The notes: a model not told the origin generated them from the sequence alone. 64,000 bases of DNA from Mucilaginibacter oryzae (GCF_003148845.1 NZ_QGHA01000002.1:354784-418783), one strand, 5' to 3'. Shown: positions 9,411-18,482, counted from the first letter of the stretch. Translations and numbers: made by a program.

Positions 9411-11528
9411 ATGAAAAAGTTTACAGGCATTGCCATGTTACTACTGGCAGCGGGTTTAAATGGCTTTGGCCAAACCGCTCCAAAGCCTTACGGACCGCTA
9501 CCTACACAAGGCCAGCTTAACTGGCAGGAAACCGGGATGTATTGCATTATTCACTATGGGGTGGATACTTATACCAACAAGGAATGGGGCTATGGCGATG
9601 AAGACCCGAAAATATTTAACCCCTCGCAGTTCAGCGCGCTGCAAATTGTTGCAGCCGCAAAAGCAGGCGGTTTTAAGGGCGTTGTGGTAGTAGCTAAGCA
9701 CCACGATGGTTTTTGCCTGTGGCCAACCAAAACTACGGACCATAATATCAGCAAAAGCCCCTATAAAAACGGTAAAGGCGATATTTTGAAAGAATACCGG
9801 GAAGCCTGCGATAAGCTGGGTATGAAACTGGGTGTGTACTGTTCGCCATGGGACAGGAATAGCCCTTACTATGGTACGCCTGAGTATGTGAAGATTTACC
9901 GCGAGCAATTAAGGGAACTATACACCAATTACGGTCCGTTATTTATTTCATGGCACGATGGCGCTAATGGGGGCGATGGCTACTATGGCGGCAAACGGGA
10001 GGTGCGAAAAATTGACCGCTCCACCTATTATGGCTGGGATACCACCTGGGCTATTACCCGCAAATTGCAGCCCAACGCCGTATTATTCGGCGACGTTGGC
10101 CCGGATGTGCGCTGGGTAGGTAACGAAGAAGGCCACGCCGGTGAAACCTGCTGGGCAACCTATACGCCCCATGCGCCCGAAGAAGGCAAAATTCCGGCCA
10201 ATGGTTACGTAAAAGATTACGAGGGCACCGAGGGAACCCGCAATGGCAAATACTGGATGCCCGCAGAGTGCGATGTATCGCTTCGCCCGGGATGGTTTTA
10301 CCATAAGGCGCAGGATGAAGGTGTAAAATCACCGTACACACTGCTCGATCTGTATTACAAAAGCGTAGGCCGCGGCGCGGCGCTTGATCTGGGTTTATCT
10401 CCCGATCCCCGTGGGATCATTAATGAAATAGACGTTAGATCGTTAACTGAATTTGGTAACCTGCTTAAACAAACTTTCGCCGTTAATTTGGCTAAAGGCG
10501 CAACTTTAACAGCGAGCAATGTGCGGGGTGGTAATAAGGCAAAGTTCGGTCCGCAGTTTTTGGTGGATGATAACCGGTACAGCTACTGGGCTACCGATGA
10601 TCAGGTTACCACGCCCGAGTTAACTATTGATTTGCATACGCCGAAAACATTTAACGTTATCCGTTTGAGGGAAAATATCAAGCTTGGTCAGCGGATTGAA
10701 GCCGTTGCTGTAGATGCTTATATTGGAGGCAAATGGGAAGAGATCGGTTCGGCAACCAGCATTGGCGGCAACAGGCTGATCCGCTTATCGCAAAATATCA
10801 CCGCAAGCAAGCTGATGTTAAGGATCACCCAATCGCCGGTAGGTATTGCCCTGAGCGATTTTGGTATTTACAAAGAACCTGTACATCTTACCGCTCCAAA
10901 AATCGGCCGCAGCAAAAACGGTGAGATCTCTATCAGTACCGAAGCTCCGGTTAGTGCAATCAGGTATACCTTAGATGGCCACGAACCTACCGCCGCTTCG
11001 CCGGTTTACACCAAACCTTTTTTCCTGAATAGCGGCGGTATAGTTAAAGCCCGCAGTTTTGAAGGTAAGGGGCAGCAAAGCGAAAGTACCTACGCTTCCT
11101 TTGGTTATGCTAAAGCAGATTGGAAAGTATTGGATGCTACCACAGCCGCTGATGAATGGGGCAGAGCAGAAAACGCTTTCGATGAGAACACCCGTACGCT
11201 TTACAACACGCTGAAAAAAAACAACGCGCAATTCCCGCAGCAAATAAGCGTTGATATGGGGAAAGCGCAGAAGATAAAAGCATTCGGCTATTTACCAAGA
11301 CAGGATAAACAGGCCGATGGCATAGTGGATAGTTATGCGTTTTACATCAGCAACGATGGCAAAACCTGGCAAAAAGTTGCTTCGGGCGAATTCTCTAACA
11401 TCAAATCCAATCCAATTGAGCAGCCTGTGGCGTTGAAGCAGGAAGTTAGCGCGCGTTATTTTAAGTTTGAGGCGCAGCATGTTATAGCCGGAAACGGAAT
11501 TACCGTGGCCGAATTAAGCGTATATTAA
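9411..11528 (+). CDS. alpha-L-fucosidase, GH29 (B-type), multidomain
   Basis: A 705-aa secreted protein. After a signal peptide (1-20) comes a GH29 barrel (about 25-345) with YCIIHYGVDTYTNKEWG, VVAKHHDGFCLWP and LFISWHDGANGGDG. Asp183 in WHDGA is the likely nucleophile. It is followed by an F5/8C (CBM32-like) domain (about 360-495), a CHB_HEX_C-like segment (IRYTLDGHEPTAASP, about 515-560) and a second F5/8C-like domain to the C-terminus. The barrel resembles the B subfamily, which favours alpha-1,3/1,4-fucose, so it may complement the simpler fucosidase at 2.7 kb. It is tightly linked to GH20 upstream (9 bp). Confidence 0.92.
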   Translation: MKKFTGIAMLLLAAGLNGFGQTAPKPYGPLPTQGQLNWQETGMYCIIHYGVDTYTNKEWGYGDEDPKIFNPSQFSALQIVAAAKAGGFKGVVVVAKHHDGFCLWPTKTTDHNISKSPYKNGKGDILKEYREACDKLGMKLGVYCSPWDRNSPYYGTPEYVKIYREQLRELYTNYGPLFISWHDGANGGDGYYGGKREVRKIDRSTYYGWDTTWAITRKLQPNAVLFGDVGPDVRWVGNEEGHAGETCWATYTPHAPEEGKIPANGYVKDYEGTEGTRNGKYWMPAECDVSLRPGWFYHKAQDEGVKSPYTLLDLYYKSVGRGAALDLGLSPDPRGIINEIDVRSLTEFGNLLKQTFAVNLAKGATLTASNVRGGNKAKFGPQFLVDDNRYSYWATDDQVTTPELTIDLHTPKTFNVIRLRENIKLGQRIEAVAVDAYIGGKWEEIGSATSIGGNRLIRLSQNITASKLMLRITQSPVGIALSDFGIYKEPVHLTAPKIGRSKNGEISISTEAPVSAIRYTLDGHEPTAASPVYTKPFFLNSGGIVKARSFEGKGQQSESTYASFGYAKADWKVLDATTAADEWGRAENAFDENTRTLYNTLKKNNAQFPQQISVDMGKAQKIKAFGYLPRQDKQADGIVDSYAFYISNDGKTWQKVASGEFSNIKSNPIEQPVALKQEVSARYFKFEAQHVIAGNGITVAELSVY

Positions 11529-11595
11529 TCATCTATTAAGTATCGGGGTTTATTTTGCAGGTATTATAAACCCGGATCATCATTTAAAATAAAGA

Positions 11596-13869
11596 ATGAA
11601 AAAACAACTCGTTTTGGCCGGTTTGCTGGCCCTTGTTAATTTAAGCTCGCAGGCACAGCGGCACAAGTCGCAGCCTATGCAAAAAGCTGGTTTAACACAA
11701 TACGTCGATCCTTATATCGGCACCGGTTTCCATGGCCATGTGTTTGTAGGGGCAAGCGTACCTTTTGGCGCGGTGCAGTTAGGCCCAACCAATATTTCTG
11801 AAGGCTGGGACTGGTGCTCGGGCTACCATATTTCTGATTCCACCATTATCGGCTTTCAGCATACACACCTCAGCGGTACCGGCATCGGCGATCTGGGTGA
11901 TATTTCTTTTATGCCCACAACCGGTGCTATCAATGTGTATAAAGGCAGTAACAAGGATCTGAAAAGCGGCTATGTATCGCTTTTTAGCCACAAAGACGAG
12001 GTTGTAAAACCCGGCTATTATAAGGTGAAACTTAAAAAGTACGATATCGGCGTTGAGCTAACCGCCAGCACCCGAGTAGGCATGCACAAGTACACCTTCC
12101 CCGCGTCAAAAAACGCGCACATTCTCATTGATTTGCAGGAGGGGATAGGCTGGGACAGGCCGGTGGAAACCTACATTAAGCAGGTTGATAAAAACACCAT
12201 CTGCGGCTACCGTTTTTCAGAAGGCTGGGCCCGTGACCAGAGGATCTATTTCACCGCTGTATTTTCAAAGCCTATCAAAACATTCACGGTTTATGATAGT
12301 ACAGCCAGCGTAAAAGGTACTGAGCTTAAAGGCGTAAAAGTGAAAGGCGTGATCAGTTTTGCTACCACTAAAGGTGAGGTGGTTTATGCTAAAGTGGGTA
12401 TCTCGCCGGTTAGTGCGGAAAATGCCATGCTCAATATCAAAACCGAAATACCGGGCTGGGATTTCAATAAAGTGGTTGCCGGTGCCGATGCATCATGGAA
12501 CAAGCAGTTGAGCAAGATCACCATTAAGGCTGATTCATTATCACAAATGAAGAAGTTTTATACCGCCTTGTATCATACCATGATAGCGCCGTCAATTTTT
12601 AACGATGTGAACGGCGAATACTGGGGAACCGATAAAAAGGTACATCAAAACGTGGGTTTTAATAATGTAACTACTTTTTCGTTATGGGATACTTACCGTT
12701 CAAATAACCCGCTTTCAACCATTATCCATCCGGAGCATGTGAATGATATGATCAACTCCATGCTGGCCATTTACCAGCAGCAGGGCAGCTTGCCGGTTTG
12801 GCATTTAATGGCCAACGAAACCAATTGTATGGTGGGGTACAGCGCCGTACCGGTTGTTGCCGACGCTTTGTTAAAAGGTTATAAAGGTTTTGATACCAAC
12901 CTGGCTTACGAGGCTATGAAAACCACAGCCATGGCCGATGACCGCGGCATTAAATACGTTAAAAAGTACGGCTACATTCCGGCCGATAGCAGCCGCGAAT
13001 CGGTATCGATGGGCCTGGAATATGCCATTGATGATTGGAGCCTGGCGCAGGTAGCCAAAAAATTAGGCAAAACACAAGACTATGCCTACTTCAGCAAACG
13101 TGGTGCCTATTACAAAAACTACTACGACCCGAAGGTTGGCTTTATGCGTGGCCGTTTATCGCAGGATGCCTGGCGTACACCTTACAGCCCTTTTATCTCC
13201 ATTCATGAAACCGGCGACTTTACCGAGGGTAACGGCTGGCAATATACCTTTCTTGTTCCGCAGGATGTGGAGGGTTTGATTGATATGCTGGGCGGCGTTG
13301 ATAAATTCAATACCAAGCTCGATTCGTTGTTTATTGCTGAGGGTGATATGGGCAAATTCAAATCGCCGGATGTATCTGGTCTCATCGGTCAGTACGCTCA
13401 TGGTAACGAGCCAAGCCACCCGATGAGCTATTACTACGCCTACTCGGGCAAGCCCTGGAAAACTGCCGAAAAGGTAAGGTTTATACTTGACGATTTTTAC
13501 ACCGACAAGCCGGATGGTATTATCGGTAACGAAGACGTTGGTCAGATGTCGGCCTGGTACGTATTATCGGCCGTTGGTTTTTACCCGGTTAACCCGGCTA
13601 ATGGTATGTATGTATTCGGCAGCCCGGTAGTTAACGAAGCCACGCTGCAATTGCAGGGGAATAAAAAATTCCATGTGGTGGTTAAAAATAACGGACCAAA
13701 AAACAAGTACATCCAGGCTATGACGCTTAATGGCGCTAACTATACCAAAACCTATATTAAACATACCGATGTGATGGCCGGTGGCGAACTGGTGATCACG
13801 ATGGGCGATAAGCCGGGTACTGTTTGGGGTGTTGGTGAGGCTAATAAGGCTGTTTCGGTGTTGAAATAA
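11596..13869 (+). CDS. alpha-mannosidase, GH92
   Basis: A 757-aa secreted protein (signal peptide 1-20, ending SSQAQ) spanning both GH92 domains: an N-terminal beta-sandwich (about 30-270, YVDPYIGTGFHGHVFVGAS) and an (alpha/alpha)6 barrel (about 290-750). The conserved FTEGNGW (Glu544) and GNEDVGQMSAWY (Glu646-Asp647) segments carry catalytic and calcium-coordinating residues in known GH92 enzymes. These are Ca-dependent exo-alpha-mannosidases of N-glycans. The linkage preference (1,2/1,3/1,4/1,6) cannot be read from sequence. It ends the glycosidase run; 67 bp separate it from the fucosidase gene, and a palindromic repeat follows its stop. A second GH92 is at 56.8 kb. Confidence 0.95.
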   Translation: MKKQLVLAGLLALVNLSSQAQRHKSQPMQKAGLTQYVDPYIGTGFHGHVFVGASVPFGAVQLGPTNISEGWDWCSGYHISDSTIIGFQHTHLSGTGIGDLGDISFMPTTGAINVYKGSNKDLKSGYVSLFSHKDEVVKPGYYKVKLKKYDIGVELTASTRVGMHKYTFPASKNAHILIDLQEGIGWDRPVETYIKQVDKNTICGYRFSEGWARDQRIYFTAVFSKPIKTFTVYDSTASVKGTELKGVKVKGVISFATTKGEVVYAKVGISPVSAENAMLNIKTEIPGWDFNKVVAGADASWNKQLSKITIKADSLSQMKKFYTALYHTMIAPSIFNDVNGEYWGTDKKVHQNVGFNNVTTFSLWDTYRSNNPLSTIIHPEHVNDMINSMLAIYQQQGSLPVWHLMANETNCMVGYSAVPVVADALLKGYKGFDTNLAYEAMKTTAMADDRGIKYVKKYGYIPADSSRESVSMGLEYAIDDWSLAQVAKKLGKTQDYAYFSKRGAYYKNYYDPKVGFMRGRLSQDAWRTPYSPFISIHETGDFTEGNGWQYTFLVPQDVEGLIDMLGGVDKFNTKLDSLFIAEGDMGKFKSPDVSGLIGQYAHGNEPSHPMSYYYAYSGKPWKTAEKVRFILDDFYTDKPDGIIGNEDVGQMSAWYVLSAVGFYPVNPANGMYVFGSPVVNEATLQLQGNKKFHVVVKNNGPKNKYIQAMTLNGANYTKTYIKHTDVMAGGELVITMGDKPGTVWGVGEANKAVSVLK

Positions 13870-13894
13870 AACACACTTTCATTCCTCTACTGCT

Positions 13895-14036
13895 TGTAAT
13901 TTCGACGAGCAGTGGGCGGGAAGGAGCATTAGGGCGAGGAGAAATCTTACGCGTGCGACCTGGCAATTTGCTTATCGCTCGTGTAAGATTTTTCTTCGCC
14001 CTTTCCTTTTCGTACGCTTCACCCGTCGAAGTGACA
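13895..14036. repeat. 142-bp dispersed palindromic repeat, copy 2 (inverted relative to copy 1)
   Basis: The outer ends pair as TGTAATTTCGACG (13895-13907) against CGTCGAAGTGACA (14024-14036), with one mismatch. The inner arms AGGGCGAGGAGAAATCTTAC (13931-13950) and 13983-14002 pair over 20 bp with two mismatches. Read on the minus strand, the centre aligns with copy 1 (AAATCTTA, then GCGATAAGC), so the two copies are in opposite orientation. It sits in the gap between the GH92 and topoisomerase genes. Confidence 0.78.
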
Positions 14037-14105
14037 AAGAGAAGATTATATCCATATGATAATCTCTAATCAAAACTTAATCTCGCTTCCGCATGTTATC
14101 CCTGT

Positions 14106-15191
14106 ATGAACCGTCTCATCAAAAAACTAGAAAAAATAGGCCGCGATCCCAGGGTTACTGCAAAGGCTGTTGGCCTGCGTTATGTATCTGATTCATCACC
14201 GGGGTACACCCGCAAAAAATCGGGCAAGGGTTGGAGTTATTATGATGCCGAAGGTAAGCTCGTCAAAGATAAAGAGCTCATCACAAGGTTCAATAAACTG
14301 GTGATCCCACCCGCTTATACCAATGTCTGGATCTCACCTTACGATAATGGTCACCTGCAGTTTACCGGCGTTGATGCTGCCGGGCGGAAGCAATATCGTT
14401 ATCACACTTATTGGAACCAGATCCGCAACCAGTCTAAATATCACCGCATGCAAACTTTTGCCGAGCACCTGCCGGCTATCCGTGCAAAGGTTGATCAAGA
14501 CCTCGCCAGGCCAAATCTTGATCATGATAAGGTAGTGGCATTGGTAGTGCGGCTCATGGAATTAACAAGTATCAGGGTTGGTAACGAATCGTACAAAAAG
14601 CTTTATGGATCCTTTGGCTTAACCACGCTGCAAAACCGGCATGTAAAGGTAGAGGGATCAAAACTCAGGTTCGAGTTTAAGGGTAAGAAAGGGGTGTTTC
14701 ATAGAATTGCACTGCAAAGCCGTAAACTCGCCAGGCTGGTGAAACAATGCAGGGATTTACCAGGGAAAGAGCTTTTTCAATATTACAATGCCGATGGTAC
14801 AAGGTGCAGCGTAGGTTCGGGCGATATCAATCACTATCTGCACCAGATAACCGGCGAAGATTTTACCGCTAAAGATTTCCGTACCTGGGCCGGTAGTGTA
14901 AGTGCTTTGTATGCCTTTAAGGCGGCTGGTGAGTTTAGTACCGTTAGCGAATGCAAAAAGAAAATAGTAAGTGTGTTAGATGAGGTAGCTATAAACCTTG
15001 GGAACACGCGTACTGTTTGCAAAAAGTACTACGTGCACCCAACGGTTATAAAAAGTTATGAGGAGGGCACCATTTTTAAATATATCAGCGGCCTTGATGA
15101 ACGCGAAGATGTAAAGGCCGCTGAACTGAATGTTGCTGAGAAGGCATTGATCAACCTGTTGCAAACGGAAAAACTGGCCGAGGCCAGTTAA
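14106..15191 (+). CDS. DNA topoisomerase IB (poxvirus/bacterial type)
   Basis: A 361-aa cytoplasmic enzyme that relaxes supercoils through a 3'-phosphotyrosyl intermediate. The N-terminal domain is at about 20-100 (GWSYYDAEGKLV, then the VIPPAYTNVWISP motif of bacterial TopIB). The tyrosine-recombinase-like catalytic domain is at about 110-320 (MELTSIRVGNESYKK, GSGDINHYL, DFRTWAGSV). The catalytic tyrosine is in KKYYVHP (Tyr308 or 309, more likely 309, in the position of SYIHP in relatives). Length matches the family. It appears to stand alone: a palindromic repeat lies upstream and a convergent gene downstream. Confidence 0.94.
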   Translation: MNRLIKKLEKIGRDPRVTAKAVGLRYVSDSSPGYTRKKSGKGWSYYDAEGKLVKDKELITRFNKLVIPPAYTNVWISPYDNGHLQFTGVDAAGRKQYRYHTYWNQIRNQSKYHRMQTFAEHLPAIRAKVDQDLARPNLDHDKVVALVVRLMELTSIRVGNESYKKLYGSFGLTTLQNRHVKVEGSKLRFEFKGKKGVFHRIALQSRKLARLVKQCRDLPGKELFQYYNADGTRCSVGSGDINHYLHQITGEDFTAKDFRTWAGSVSALYAFKAAGEFSTVSECKKKIVSVLDEVAINLGNTRTVCKKYYVHPTVIKSYEEGTIFKYISGLDEREDVKAAELNVAEKALINLLQTEKLAEAS

Positions 15192-15285
15192 GTTGATTGA
15201 ATAGTTTTACGGATTGATTTTCAAGACGTATAAAGAACGATTTAACTATAACTGATCTTTAAAAATCCATATCAAAATCAATCAA

Positions 15286-17199
15286 TTACTTTTTTTTGGT
15301 GTCAATTACAATTACGCCGTCTTTGGCTTTATCGCCATATTTTTTAGTAGCATCATCGCCTTTAAGTATTGATACGCTTTCAATTTTATTGGGGGCGATT
15401 TTTCTCAGGGCGTCTATGGTGCTGTTTTTCCCGTCGATAACTATCATCGGGTCTTTATCTCCGTTGGTAGCAAAGCTCAGTCCTTTCATTTTAAATGTTT
15501 TCATCGCCGGTTTTGTTTGGTAGCCGGTTACAACCACCTCGTCGCCCGATGATACAGAGGTCCCGTCGCTAACTATGGTATAGGCATTAGTTGATGGTTT
15601 GCCTTTGGTACCGTTAATGGTTATAGTACCGCTGCCTGTGCTGTTTAAAGAACTGCTTGTGCTATTCAAAACGATAGTTCCTGCACTATTGTAAGCTTTG
15701 CCGGTAGAAACGTTATTGCCGGATGCTATAACCACATCATCATCGTCGCTTAATGTAACGTTGCCGCTTAAATTGGTTGAAGCAGTTTTTCTGATCAAAA
15801 TATTACGGGCAACCGCTTTTTCAAGTTCTTCTTTATTACCGGCATCTTTTGTAATTACGTAGGCTACTTTTACAGGTTTATCATCATCAACTTTAGCTAA
15901 CCTGCGCGCCTCGCTGCCGGTAATCATATACATATTTTCGATATTGGAGGGGTCGAGGTTTTTACCGGTTGATATTTTGCCGTTTACCACAAATACCAGC
16001 GAATCTCTTTTATAATCCCTTAAAATCAGCTTTAGTCTTTTGTTCGTGTCGGCTCTTGCTGCCCGTGGTGTGATGGCCGCAATTGAACCGAATGTTGCTA
16101 ATGGTTTTGCAAGCGAACCCTGTGCAGCCAATGGAGGCGCAAGCGAGGCGGGATTGGCTAATGGCTTTGCAAGCCCTGAAATTACTGTAGCAGTTTTAGG
16201 GCCTTTTGCCTTTTTTGAAGGTTTTGCAGCTTTAGCCGCCGGGTCGGCAATCTCATCGGTAATGTTAATAATTCTGGCCAGGGGCTGTACAGCCGCGGCA
16301 AGGGTAATTTTCACAGGTTTGGCAAAATCAGCTTTCGAAATACTGAATACCAATAACAGGGCCATTACGGCAGGCACCACAACCGCATAGCGGGTGAGGT
16401 TAAGTTTCGACGATCTTTTCGCGTTCATCATGATTATCCGTTTTTTTAGGGTTGAAATATTAAAATGGTTTACTATTCCGGGTTGGGTGTTATTAAAACT
16501 TACGTTTACCAAACTGTACTGGTACGTTTTGCTATCGATGCCATTTTTCAGAATCTTTTGATCGGTTATAAACTCGATGTTTTCACGTACCGCTTTTTTA
16601 ATGAGCCAAACGCCCGGGTTAAACCAGTAAAAAATACTGCTTAACTCGGCCAATAAAATATCGGCGGTATGCCATTGGTTTACGTGAATCTGCTCGTGCT
16701 GTAAAATAGCCTCCAGTTCGGCAGGCTGGTGTTTTTGAGGGTTGATATAGATGCTGCGCCAAAAGGAAAACGGCGCGGCATCCTGATCCATAATTCGCAC
16801 CAGGTATCCGTTAACATATCCGGTGCGCGATGTTTTGTACAATCGTTGTAATGAAAATAACTGCATCACCAGCCTGGTAAGCAACACCGCCGCACCAAGC
16901 CAAAATATGATGCCGAGCCAATACCAGTAATCAACAACGTGCTGCGGCTGTGGTATTATTTGCGTGGGCGCCTGCCAGTTAATGGCAATCTGTTCAATAG
17001 GCCGGGCCAGTTCTTCATGCCGCTGAACAAAGGCCGAAAAGTCGATCCATGGATAAATGCTGGCAAACAATATTGCGGTTACCAGGTAGGCGCGGTTTAA
17101 AGTGTAAAAAGTAAGCTTGCGCAACACCAGGTAGTAACCGGCGCAAAACAAAAGCAACGCTGCATTTATTTTGAGTAGCAAAACAAAAGTTGCTGGCAT
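15286..17199 (-). CDS. M56 (BlaR1-like) membrane metallopeptidase with TonB-plug-like C-terminus
   Basis: A 637-aa protein with membrane helices in the first 110 residues and another near 275. The M56 zinc motif HEQIH is at 168-172, followed by FITDQ, which suggests a BlaR1-type gluzincin. The middle (about 300-390) is Ala/Pro/Lys-rich with imperfect repeats (GLAKPLANP, GSLAKPLATF). The C-terminus (about 520-637) ends VVVTGYQTKP ... MIVIDGKNSTIDALRKI ... KYGDKAKDGVIVIDTKKK, which mimics the plug segment of TonB-dependent receptors. The gene starts 11 bp after the BlaI-type repressor, so the pair should work as sensor protease and repressor. The signal sensed is unknown. Confidence 0.85.
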   Translation of the reverse strand: MPATFVLLLKINAALLLFCAGYYLVLRKLTFYTLNRAYLVTAILFASIYPWIDFSAFVQRHEELARPIEQIAINWQAPTQIIPQPQHVVDYWYWLGIIFWLGAAVLLTRLVMQLFSLQRLYKTSRTGYVNGYLVRIMDQDAAPFSFWRSIYINPQKHQPAELEAILQHEQIHVNQWHTADILLAELSSIFYWFNPGVWLIKKAVRENIEFITDQKILKNGIDSKTYQYSLVNVSFNNTQPGIVNHFNISTLKKRIIMMNAKRSSKLNLTRYAVVVPAVMALLLVFSISKADFAKPVKITLAAAVQPLARIINITDEIADPAAKAAKPSKKAKGPKTATVISGLAKPLANPASLAPPLAAQGSLAKPLATFGSIAAITPRAARADTNKRLKLILRDYKRDSLVFVVNGKISTGKNLDPSNIENMYMITGSEARRLAKVDDDKPVKVAYVITKDAGNKEELEKAVARNILIRKTASTNLSGNVTLSDDDDVVIASGNNVSTGKAYNSAGTIVLNSTSSSLNSTGSGTITINGTKGKPSTNAYTIVSDGTSVSSGDEVVVTGYQTKPAMKTFKMKGLSFATNGDKDPMIVIDGKNSTIDALRKIAPNKIESVSILKGDDATKKYGDKAKDGVIVIDTKKK

Positions 17200-17210
17200 G
17201 TTGGTAAGGT

Positions 17211-17567
17211 TTATTGTTTTTCAATCAGTTTAATGATCTCTTTTAAATCGCTGGCGCTGATTTTCTTTTCGTTGGCGAAAAAGGTGACCAGGTTTTTATA
17301 TGAGTTTTCAAAATAGTTGCTCACAAAGCCGCTCATAAAGCGTTTTTTATATTCCTCTTCCTGTATCAGCGGAAGGTAGCGGAACGAGTTGCCCATTTTT
17401 TCGCTTTTCAAAAATCCCTTGCGCTCCAGGTTTTTAATGGTTGATGCCAGGGTAGTGTAGGGTGGTTTTGGCTCGGCTAAGGCATCCAGAAAATCTTTGA
17501 TAAATCCCGGGCCAGATTGCCATACCGCCTGCATTGCTTCTTCTTCCTGTTGAGATAATTTTTCCAT
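17211..17567 (-). CDS. BlaI/MecI/CopY-family transcriptional repressor
   Basis: A 118-aa winged-helix repressor: MEKLSQQEEEAMQAVW opens the DNA-binding domain, PPYTTLASTIKNLERKGFLKSEK is the recognition and wing region (residues about 35-60), and the C-terminal helices (about 75-118) form the dimer interface that BlaR1/M56-type proteases regulate by cleavage. It is the first gene of a two-gene minus-strand operon with the M56 protease. Two TACGA-N5-TCGTA palindromes directly upstream of its start codon are likely its own operators, giving autorepression. Confidence 0.93.
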   Translation of the reverse strand: MEKLSQQEEEAMQAVWQSGPGFIKDFLDALAEPKPPYTTLASTIKNLERKGFLKSEKMGNSFRYLPLIQEEEYKKRFMSGFVSNYFENSYKNLVTFFANEKKISASDLKEIIKLIEKQ

Positions 17568-17571
17568 TTAT

Positions 17572-17606
17572 TTACGATTGTTTCGTAAATCTACGAACTA
17601 TTCGTA
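17572..17606. promoter_or_regulatory. tandem BlaI-type operators
   Basis: Two dyads with the same half-sites and the same spacer length: TTACGA-N5-TCGTAA at 17572-17588 and TACGA-N5-TCGTA at 17592-17606, centres 19 bp apart. They lie 5-39 bp before the BlaI-type start codon (17567), where a repressor would block transcription. The half-site differs from the TACA/TGTA of staphylococcal BlaI, but the geometry is similar. Confidence 0.65.
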
Positions 17607-17839
17607 ATTAAACAAATTTATTTTCATTTTTTAACGAAAATTAACGTTTGAAGAGAGTGCTTAGAGGTTGGAGATCAGAGGTTAGGTTGTATTAAGAACA
17701 TGAATTTTCTACTCTTCTTAGGATGGTCGTTTTTACAGGCATCTGAAACTTTATTTTGACTCTTAATCATTCAACTCTTAAAAGTGATTTCATCGGGCCA
17801 TTATGAAGTTACCATGAATTGTTTAATCATTTACCTGAA
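17607..17839. other. non-coding stretch between the BlaI operators and the cytochrome c gene
   Basis: AT-rich, with no coding frame I can support. It contains a short direct-repeat-like stretch, GAGGTTGGAGATCAGAGGTTAG at about 17665-17686, whose two GAGGTT units suggest a decayed tandem repeat. It must also hold the promoter of the cytochrome gene. Confidence 0.4.
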
Positions 17840-17853
17840 AATGTTGCAACATT
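17840..17853. promoter_or_regulatory. 14-bp perfect palindrome upstream of cytochrome c gene
   Basis: AATGTTGCAACATT is a perfect dyad 32 bp before the ATG at 17886, within the expected promoter region. It is a candidate operator; nothing in the sequence says for which regulator. Confidence 0.35.
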
Positions 17854-17885
17854 AAAAGCTATGTTTTAATTTAGATGACTTAAAC

Positions 17886-18374
17886 ATGACAATTATGCCT
17901 GTGAACAAAAAACTGTTAGTTACCCTCGGATTGTTATCGATAGTGGTATTTGGTGCCATGACATCGGGCAAACCGCAGGACGAAGGTTTCAAAAATCTTA
18001 AAGTATTGCCAAAAAATATTTCGGGCGATAACCTGCACAAAGTAATGGAAGAGTGGGAACACTCCCTGGGCGTACACTGTAATTTTTGCCACGCCCGCAA
18101 CGAGGAAACCAAAAAGATGGATTGGGCAAGCGATGCCAAACCTGAAAAAGAGATGACCCGTGACATGTTTAAAATGATGAATAAAATTAACGAGAAATAT
18201 TTTCACGCTAAAAAAGATTCGTTGGGTATGGTCATGAAAGCAGGGGTTAACTGCAATACCTGCCACCGTGGTACGGCTCATCCTGAGGTTGTGGTACCTG
18301 AAGGAAGAGGCCCAGGAGGCCAGCCAGGTCCGCCACCTGCAGGTCAGCAACCAACTCCTCCTGCCGGTCAGTAA
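17886..18374 (+). CDS. small diheme c-type cytochrome
   Basis: A 162-aa exported protein: N-terminal signal or anchor (MPVNKKLLVTLGLLSIVVFGA), then two CXXCH heme sites, CNFCH (Cys65-His69) and CNTCH (Cys123-His127), and a Pro/Gly/Gln-rich tail (about 140-162). The HKVMEEWEHSLGVHCNFCHA region resembles the cytochrome subunit family of reaction-centre type (CytoC_RC) often found in Bacteroidota without photosynthesis. It probably carries electrons in the periplasm; its partner is not adjacent. Either the first ATG or the one three codons later could be used. A strong terminator follows. Confidence 0.85.
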   Translation: MTIMPVNKKLLVTLGLLSIVVFGAMTSGKPQDEGFKNLKVLPKNISGDNLHKVMEEWEHSLGVHCNFCHARNEETKKMDWASDAKPEKEMTRDMFKMMNKINEKYFHAKKDSLGMVMKAGVNCNTCHRGTAHPEVVVPEGRGPGGQPGPPPAGQQPTPPAGQ

Positions 18375-18394
18375 TTTTTATCCATAACAATATA

Positions 18395-18435
18395 AAAAAC
18401 GCCTTCTGATATCTTGTCAGGAGGCGTTTTGTTTT
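18395..18435 (+). terminator. rho-independent terminator after cytochrome c
   Basis: The stem pairs AAAACGCCTTCTGA with TCAGGAGGCGTTTT, with a 7-base loop and one mismatch, and is followed by GTTTT. It starts 20 bp past the stop codon. Confidence 0.85.
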
Positions 18436-18482
18436 AGGCGAAATTTGGCCTGATTTTAAAACGTAGGTTCATAAGAACTTCA

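Noticed and set aside
11529..11595. GGGTTTAT ... ATAAACCC hairpin between GH29 and GH92
   Set aside because: Only 8 bp, with no U-run; not convincing as a terminator.
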